The notes under the pieces were generated by a model. That model was not told where the DNA came from and did not search any database. It worked only from the letters and a program-made list of their open reading frames with translations. 64,000 nucleotides of DNA, taken from NCBI RefSeq assembly GCF_014203095.1, contig NZ_JACHIG010000001.1, forward strand, positions 310,001 through 374,000, read 5' to 3'. How positions within the stretch are numbered: the first letter of the stretch is position 1; each line of letters starts with the position of its first letter. The stretch comes from Prosthecobacter vanneervenii (GTDB taxonomy: Bacteria > Verrucomicrobiota > Verrucomicrobiia > Verrucomicrobiales > Verrucomicrobiaceae). Of this stretch, positions 59,712-64,000 are shown piece by piece. The position numbers and the translations under genes are program-made.

Positions 59712-60215
59712 TCAGCCTTTAAAAACGAAGAACTTCCGGCACACGAAATTCACCATCGTGGAGGAAACGATGAGCAGAAGCTGCGCCGCCAGGGTGCTGA
59801 TGCCGTACATCTTGATGAGCAGCGGCCCTGAGAGAAGACCGATGGTGAAGCCTGTGGTGCTTACCGCTGTGAAGTAGATGAACTCCAGGACGCGGTGGTG
59901 ACGCCCCGGGGTGAAGACCCAGAGGGAATTGGTCACATAAGCAAAGATGTTCCCGAAGAAGAAGGAGATGAGGTTGTTGTACGTGCTGTTGAGCGCGCGC
60001 ACCTCGTTGGGCAGGCTGCTGTCCAAGGCTGGAAACATGCCCCACTTGGAAAGGGCCACAAAGATCGCCGTGGTGACAGTCAGCGAGCCTACACCGCAAA
60101 TGGTGTATTTGATGAACTGAATGAAGGGATGCGTGTCGCGAGAGTTCAGTCTCGCAAGAATGGAACGCCAGCTGTTTTCACGGAAAAATTGAAGAGCCTC
60201 ACCGATTTTTGTCAT
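59712..60215 (-). CDS. GtrA-like membrane protein
   Basis: A 167-residue GtrA/DPMS-like protein with four predicted membrane segments: FIKYTICGVGSLTVTTAIFV, ISFFFGNIFAYVTNSLWVF, FIYFTAVSTTGFTIGLLSG and AQLLLIVSSTMVNFVCRKF. The ending FVCRKFFVFKG matches the family. Members usually assist transfer of sugar-lipid intermediates across the membrane. A soluble N-terminal extension of about 35 residues (SWRSILARLNSRD) precedes the first helix. No glycosyltransferase gene is adjacent. Confidence 0.85.
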   Translation of the reverse strand: MTKIGEALQFFRENSWRSILARLNSRDTHPFIQFIKYTICGVGSLTVTTAIFVALSKWGMFPALDSSLPNEVRALNSTYNNLISFFFGNIFAYVTNSLWVFTPGRHHRVLEFIYFTAVSTTGFTIGLLSGPLLIKMYGISTLAAQLLLIVSSTMVNFVCRKFFVFKG

Positions 60216-60265
60216 CGAGTGAGGCTCTCCGGGGATTGCTGCTGTGCAAGCAAATGATGCGACTA

Positions 60266-60625
60266 CTAGTAGTAACGGTAGTTGCCGTTGTTGTCGTAGT
60301 AACCGCCGCGTTGAGGAGGCGGTCCCTGACGCCAGTTGCCACGGTTGTCATAGTAGCCGCCCTGCTGCTGAGGCGGAGGGGGCTGTTGGCCGTAGCCGTA
60401 TCCATTGCGCTGGTCGCGGGCATTGCCGAGAGCATTGCCGCCGAGAGCGCCGAGAGCGCCGCCGATGGCCGCGCCTTCCAGCCCGCGGTGGCTCTGGGAG
60501 CCAATGATGCCGCCGACAGCGGCACCACCCAAGGCACCAAGCACAGAACCAGTCTGCGCGTTAGGGCCCGTGGCACACGAAACAAGCGAGAGCGCGGAGA
60601 GAGCAGTAATGAGGGTGTTTTTCAT
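60266..60625 (-). CDS. Glycine-zipper lipoprotein
   Basis: A 119-residue lipoprotein with signal MKNTLITALSALSLVSC. A Gly/Ala zipper follows (LGALGGAAVGGIIGSQ, then GAAIGGALGALGGNALGN), which is expected to pack in a membrane. The tail is hydrophilic, with QGGYYDN and QRGGYYDN repeats rich in Pro, Gln and Tyr. It resembles OsmB/SlyB-type glycine-zipper envelope proteins in the first part. The next gene upstream is a shorter paralogue, so this pair arose by duplication. Confidence 0.85.
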   Translation of the reverse strand: MKNTLITALSALSLVSCATGPNAQTGSVLGALGGAAVGGIIGSQSHRGLEGAAIGGALGALGGNALGNARDQRNGYGYGQQPPPPQQQGGYYDNRGNWRQGPPPQRGGYYDNNGNYRYY

Positions 60626-60676
60626 GTCGTTTCGATTTCAGGAGTAATACGAATCGGACGCGATGTAGAGCACGAT

Positions 60677-60916
60677 TTAGTAGTAGTACCCGCGACGACG
60701 CTGGTCCTTGGCATTGCCGATGGCATTGCCGCCCAGTGCGCCGAGTGCGCCGCCGATAGCGGCACCTTCAAGACCGCGACCGCTCTGGGAGCCGATGATA
60801 CCGCCGACAGCAGCGCCGCCGAGTCCGCCGATGACGGCTCCCTGCTGAGCAGCAGGTCCGGAGGCGCAGGAAGTGATGGTAGCAGCAGTAACGATGGAGA
60901 GGAGGATGTGTTTCAT
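60677..60916 (-). CDS. Short glycine-zipper lipoprotein, paralogue of the next gene
   Basis: A 79-residue lipoprotein. ATG 60916 is used because it starts the signal MKHILLSIVTAATITSC; the frame stays open upstream to 60979. The zipper GGLGGAAVGGIIGSQSGRGL and GGALGALGGNAIGNAKD is nearly identical to that of the downstream 119-residue gene. The Tyr/Pro/Gln tail is reduced to RRRGYYY. The genes are 51 bases apart on the same strand and probably cotranscribed. Confidence 0.82.
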   Translation of the reverse strand: MKHILLSIVTAATITSCASGPAAQQGAVIGGLGGAAVGGIIGSQSGRGLEGAAIGGALGALGGNAIGNAKDQRRRGYYY

Positions 60917-61125
60917 AGGAGTGTGTGTTGTGCTGTCAAAGCAATCAGCTTTGTCGCAAAATAGGCTCCAATTGTTCATAAAGAAAAGAAAATTCCTACG
61001 CTCTGGCGCAAGTTTCTATTCTGAATGAGCGCTTTGCTTTCGGTTGTCCGGACCGGGTTTCTTTATTTGACGGGCTTTGCGCCTGCGATTACAAACCGCC
61101 CCGTCCCCCGATTTCATCTCCTTTT

Positions 61126-61734
61126 ATGCAAGTGCGTTTTCTACTTCGTAGCCTATTGGCCGTTTCATTTTTCAGTTTCGTAGCACAGCCTGTGCGTGCT
61201 GAGCAGCTTCCCTCCGACCACCCATGCGCCGGAATGGTGAAGAAATATCTGGCTGCTGTGGTGCAGCAAGATTGGAAAACTGCGGCACAGATGCTGCTTC
61301 CTTCTTCCCTGGAACGCCGCCAGCGGGAAACCGTCAGCATCATCAAATCCGCCCCGACCATGACCGACGAGGAAAACATGCTCGCCGGATACAACGTGAA
61401 GGGTGTTGGCGATCTGGAAAAGATGACTCCGCAGGAATTCTACCAAGTGGACCGTGAAGCGTGGCACAAGAAGCTCAAGCTGACTCCTGAGGCCACCAAG
61501 CGTAAGCAGGAAACCCTCAAAATCACTGTCCTCGGTCTCGCAGAAGAAAAGGACAAGGGTTACGTGCATGTAACTGTGCGCACCTCACAGGAGACACTCA
61601 CCGACCGTATCGAGGAGCTCTTCCTCATTTCGTTCGTGCCGGATCCTGCGAATCCGAAGAATTACCTGATCTCTCCTGAGATGAAGGACCGCCCTGTCAT
61701 CACTCCGCTGGATGGCTCGGCTCCCAAGGAGTAA
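61126..61734 (+). CDS. Secreted protein of unknown function
   Basis: A 202-residue exported protein. The signal peptide MQVRFLLRSLLAVSFFSFVAQ ends near AEQLPSD. The mature part begins with CAGMVKKYLAAVVQQDWKTA, a helix pattern as in NTF2-like or DUF-type exoproteins, followed by ITVLGLAEEKDKGYVHVTVR. I do not recognise the family. Its 3' end overlaps the convergent menE gene by 35 bases. A perfect terminator-like hairpin for this strand lies 99 bases inside menE (61833-61861). Confidence 0.8.
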   Translation: MQVRFLLRSLLAVSFFSFVAQPVRAEQLPSDHPCAGMVKKYLAAVVQQDWKTAAQMLLPSSLERRQRETVSIIKSAPTMTDEENMLAGYNVKGVGDLEKMTPQEFYQVDREAWHKKLKLTPEATKRKQETLKITVLGLAEEKDKGYVHVTVRTSQETLTDRIEELFLISFVPDPANPKNYLISPEMKDRPVITPLDGSAPKE

Positions 61735-62869
61735 TTCTCCAGTGCAGCAGCGCACGCAGCTCGGCCAGTCGCACTTTGCCGAGCTCACTGCGCGGTATGG
61801 CTGACACAAACCGCACATCAAGAATCTGTTCGAAGGGCCTCAACGTTTCGTTGAGGCCCTTTTGCATTTGGGTGGCTTCGTCGTCATTGATGCCGCTTAC
61901 GACGAGAACGAGGCGGCTTTCTTTGCGGCTGTCGGGGACATCGCACACTGCTGCATCAGCATGCTGCACTCCCAAGCTAAGTTTTAACGCCTCAATGCGA
62001 TCCTGAATAGGACTGAGGGAGACGAGCTCTCCGAGGATTTTCACCATGCCCGCCTCACGTCCTATAAAGCGCAGAAAACGTGCTCCATCTGCTGCGGCGC
62101 TGATCTCGACGCGGTCTCGTGTGCGCAGACCTTCTTCAGGTATCGGCTCCCAGTGCCAGCGGCCTTTTTCAAAGATGGCGTAGCCTTGAGCGAGAGCAGG
62201 CCCTTGCACTGTAAGCACGCTCTCGGCATCGGTGCTTGCCTGCCATATCGGCAGCACCTCCAGCTCTGCGCCCGGCTGCGGCTGCACGGCCAGGGTGGAA
62301 CCGGTTTCTGTCATGGCATAGGTGCGGTGCACCTGCCAGCCAAGGCCCAGGGCTGCGGCTTCAAGCTCGGCATTCAAGGCAGCGCCCCCTACCAGTACGG
62401 CACGCAAGGACTCGGGCGCACGCAATTGGGCTGACACGAGGTCAAAGATCTGCGTGGGCACCAGTGAAGCCAGCGTGGCACCTGTCTCTAGGCACTTTTG
62501 CACAAAGGCCCGCGCATTCCATTTGCCCTCCAGCCTCGTGATGGCGCTACCGCTGAGGTGCGCACGCACCAGGATGCCGAAGCCGCCCACATGATGCGTG
62601 GGCAGAGCGAGCAGCCAGTGGTCTTGAGCGGTGATGTGAAAATGCGTATTCACCGCGCGCGCGGAGATGCGCAGAGATTCCTTGGTCAGACCTACCCATT
62701 TTCGCGCTCCCTCGGTGCCGCTGGTTTGGAAAAAGCACCAGTCATGCGCCTGCAGTGTGTGCTTTGCATACGCCGCCAATGAGGCGCCTTCGGCCGTAGG
62801 TGCAGCCTCCGCGATGCACACACTACCGTCTGTCCAGAATTCTGGCCCGATTTTTACAAGCGTCTCCAT
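61700..62869 (-). CDS. menE: o-Succinylbenzoate-CoA ligase (MenE-like AMP-forming enzyme)
   Basis: 389 residues, shorter than most MenE proteins. The AMP-binding loop QTSGTEGARKWVG is near residue 50, ALPTHHVGGFGILVRA near 90, the YAMTETGS adenine motif near 185, the ribose aspartate in RTRDRVEIS, and GREAGMVKILGELVSL near 270. The C-terminal catalytic lysine is in SELGKVRLAEL. The ligase activates o-succinylbenzoate for menaquinone synthesis. The assignment rests on the 16-base overlap with menC as much as on motifs. Its 3' end carries a strong embedded hairpin. Confidence 0.85.
   Translation of the reverse strand: METLVKIGPEFWTDGSVCIAEAAPTAEGASLAAYAKHTLQAHDWCFFQTSGTEGARKWVGLTKESLRISARAVNTHFHITAQDHWLLALPTHHVGGFGILVRAHLSGSAITRLEGKWNARAFVQKCLETGATLASLVPTQIFDLVSAQLRAPESLRAVLVGGAALNAELEAAALGLGWQVHRTYAMTETGSTLAVQPQPGAELEVLPIWQASTDAESVLTVQGPALAQGYAIFEKGRWHWEPIPEEGLRTRDRVEISAAADGARFLRFIGREAGMVKILGELVSLSPIQDRIEALKLSLGVQHADAAVCDVPDSRKESRLVLVVSGINDDEATQMQKGLNETLRPFEQILDVRFVSAIPRSELGKVRLAELRALLHWRITPWEPSHPAE
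61833..61861 (+). terminator. Perfect 13-bp hairpin with T tail, inside menE coding sequence
   Basis: AAGGGCCTCAACG (61833-61845) pairs perfectly with CGTTGAGGCCCTT (61849-61861) around TTT, and TTGCATTTG follows on the plus strand. It is placed to terminate the plus-strand gene ending at 61734. On the minus strand it encodes NETLRPFE of menE. Confidence 0.55.
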
Positions 62870-63816
62870 GGCAGTGACTGCAAAACTTCTCCAAAGCCCA
62901 GGCCGCCTCCACTGCGGTCTGCCGTGAGGTGGCCACCGTGGGAGCTCACACGCTCAAAGAAGGCGTCTTTTTCAAACAGGTGCTCCGTGCACAAGCCGCA
63001 GAAGTCCAGCGACTGTCCTTCTGACAAAGCCACCGCCGCCTCGTAGGCTGCAAACATCTGCCCCAGGGCGTGATCCATGGCCGAGGTGAGCACCAGCGGG
63101 CTGTGTGGGTGCGTCTGCGCCACGGTGCGCCAGTCCCGCCGTGCGGGCTTCACCACCACAGCGTCAAAGCCCTGCGTGCCGTCTTTCCAGCCTTTGTCCA
63201 GAGCCAGCTTCACCCCCCAGCGCTGCCTCATGGACTCCCAGGCGGCGGCGTCATAGGGGAAGGGGTCTTCCACAAAATCCAGCGCACGGTACACACGCAG
63301 CGGCATGAACTCGATGAACTTCTCAAACGTCAGCCGGTCCAGCACGCCATTGAAGTCCACGCGCAGGCGTATGCCCTGGGCTTCGAAGCGTTTGGAGCAG
63401 GCTTCGAGAAAGCGTGTCGTCTCACCGTAGTTGGCAAAGCCCTTGGCTTTGATGGCGGGCCAGCCTTCTTCCAGTACGCGCTGCATCTGCGGCTCGGTGT
63501 CGCTGGCAAAGCTCCAGGAGTAGTGGCTGCGCGGTATTTCCAGCCCCTCAAACAGGCTCACGCCAGCCCGCCGCGCCGCGCCGTCGATCTCCGCACAGCG
63601 CAGCGCCATAGCCGTAACGGGTGTGGTCACACCCTCGCTGAGCAGGCGCAGCTGCTCCTCCACAGGCGCATCGCCAAACTCGGGCCAGGGGTGGATGCAG
63701 CCGTAGCCGCCATCCACGAAGATCAATGCCCCGGCAAAGACACGGCGCATGGACACCGCATTCAGCGCCACGCCGCTGCGCAGGAGGTATTCGTGGACGT
63801 AGATGGGCGAGGACAT
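62854..63816 (-). CDS. menC: o-Succinylbenzoate synthase
   Basis: A 320-residue enolase-superfamily dehydratase forming o-succinylbenzoate in menaquinone synthesis. ATG 63816 (MSSPIYVHEYLLR) is preferred to in-frame ATG 63825. The catalytic/metal set is in order: Lys pair in AIKAKGF near residue 125, Asp in RVDFNG near 155, Glu in FVEDPF near 180, Asp in LALDKG near 205, and Lys in VVVKPA near 220. The enolase-superfamily C-terminus GGGLGFGEVLQ closes the barrel. It overlaps menE by 16 bases, the usual coupling in this pathway. Confidence 0.92.
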   Translation of the reverse strand: MSSPIYVHEYLLRSGVALNAVSMRRVFAGALIFVDGGYGCIHPWPEFGDAPVEEQLRLLSEGVTTPVTAMALRCAEIDGAARRAGVSLFEGLEIPRSHYSWSFASDTEPQMQRVLEEGWPAIKAKGFANYGETTRFLEACSKRFEAQGIRLRVDFNGVLDRLTFEKFIEFMPLRVYRALDFVEDPFPYDAAAWESMRQRWGVKLALDKGWKDGTQGFDAVVVKPARRDWRTVAQTHPHSPLVLTSAMDHALGQMFAAYEAAVALSEGQSLDFCGLCTEHLFEKDAFFERVSSHGGHLTADRSGGGLGFGEVLQSLPWRRL

Positions 63817-63883
63817 GGGAAGCACAGATCCTATACGTCATAGACGACGCTCCCGGCCTGTGCCAGAAGAGCCTTTCAGGTCA

Positions 63884-64000
63884 TCACATTCCTCGTGGTC
63901 CGTTGGCGATGGCCCAGCTCATGAGGCCGGAGAAAGCCAGAAGCTGAGCACCGCTCATGGCCAGCAGGCGGTTGTGGCCCGGTCCGGGCGGCTGGGTGAC
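63884..64000 (-). CDS. Probable menA (1,4-dihydroxy-2-naphthoate prenyltransferase), C-terminal fragment
   Basis: The frame open to the window edge gives the last 38 residues of a protein, ending QLLAFSGLMSWAIANG before a double TGA (63881-63886). The motif GPGHNRLLA followed by a hydrophobic helix resembles the end of UbiA-type MenA. The position directly upstream of menC and menE on the same strand supports it. The fragment is too short for a firm call. Confidence 0.4.
   Translation of the reverse strand, partial: VTQPPGPGHNRLLAMSGAQLLAFSGLMSWAIANGPRGM

Overview
The window is high-GC, densely coded bacterial DNA. It most likely comes from a Verrucomicrobiota chromosome (Verrucomicrobiaceae, Prosthecobacter/Verrucomicrobium-like). 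That assignment is an inference from gene content. Four large secreted proteins belong to the planctomycete/verrucomicrobial heme families (PSCyt/PSD types and the PVC-type heme-binding dehydrogenase/HEAT type). A DUF1501 protein and a PPC-domain protein follow one of them. HisA is of the eukaryotic type, 5-oxoprolinase is a fused single chain, and classical menaquinone genes lie at the right edge. I see no tRNA, rRNA, CRISPR array, IS element, integrase or phage gene.

Left part (1-5 kb): a truncated amidohydrolase, an SDR, an SSS-family Na+ symporter, two tandem Cys-rich paralogues (distantly ATC-hydrolase-like) and a kelch/NanM-like protein. From 5.0 to 16.9 kb one minus-strand gene encodes a secreted protein of about 3,950 residues. 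Its parts in order are a YHYH domain, two DUF1566 domains, a choice-of-anchor-D-like domain, two paralogous jelly-roll-like cassettes, a sulfatase, Ig and FN3 domains, and a C-terminal purple-acid-phosphatase-like domain. About 14 copies of a roughly 65-residue repeat are spliced in frame through it, even into the sulfatase and inside other copies of the repeat. Its upstream 1-kb gap holds three copies of a palindromic element and a perfect inverted repeat.

Middle (18-49 kb): a tightly overlapping operon of two Gfo/Idh/MocA dehydrogenases, an HpcH/HpaI aldolase and an SDR comes first. It is followed by a DUF1592-type cytochrome, an FKBP, an SDR with a dimethylformamidase-like protein, and the cytochrome/WD40/PSD1 - lipoprotein - DUF1501 - PPC set. 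Next come 5-oxoprolinase with a TPR protein, an NYN-domain protein, and a PIG-L deacetylase / sugar isomerase / DapA-like group. A PVC heme protein, panD, an RsmA-Nudix fusion, a HAD phosphatase and leuA complete this part.

Right part (49.5-64 kb): hisA, a fumarylacetoacetase-family hydrolase, a Lon-N protein and a second PVC heme protein, then hemB and a membrane-anchored GH75-like protein. A LolD-like ATPase, trmL, a GtrA protein and two glycine-zipper lipoproteins follow. The edge carries menE, menC and the tail of a probable menA. The overall picture is a chromosome mixing housekeeping biosynthesis (pantothenate, leucine, histidine, heme, menaquinone) with a large secreted apparatus for polymer and organic-ester degradation. 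The mosaic giant protein and its nesting repeat are the most unusual content.
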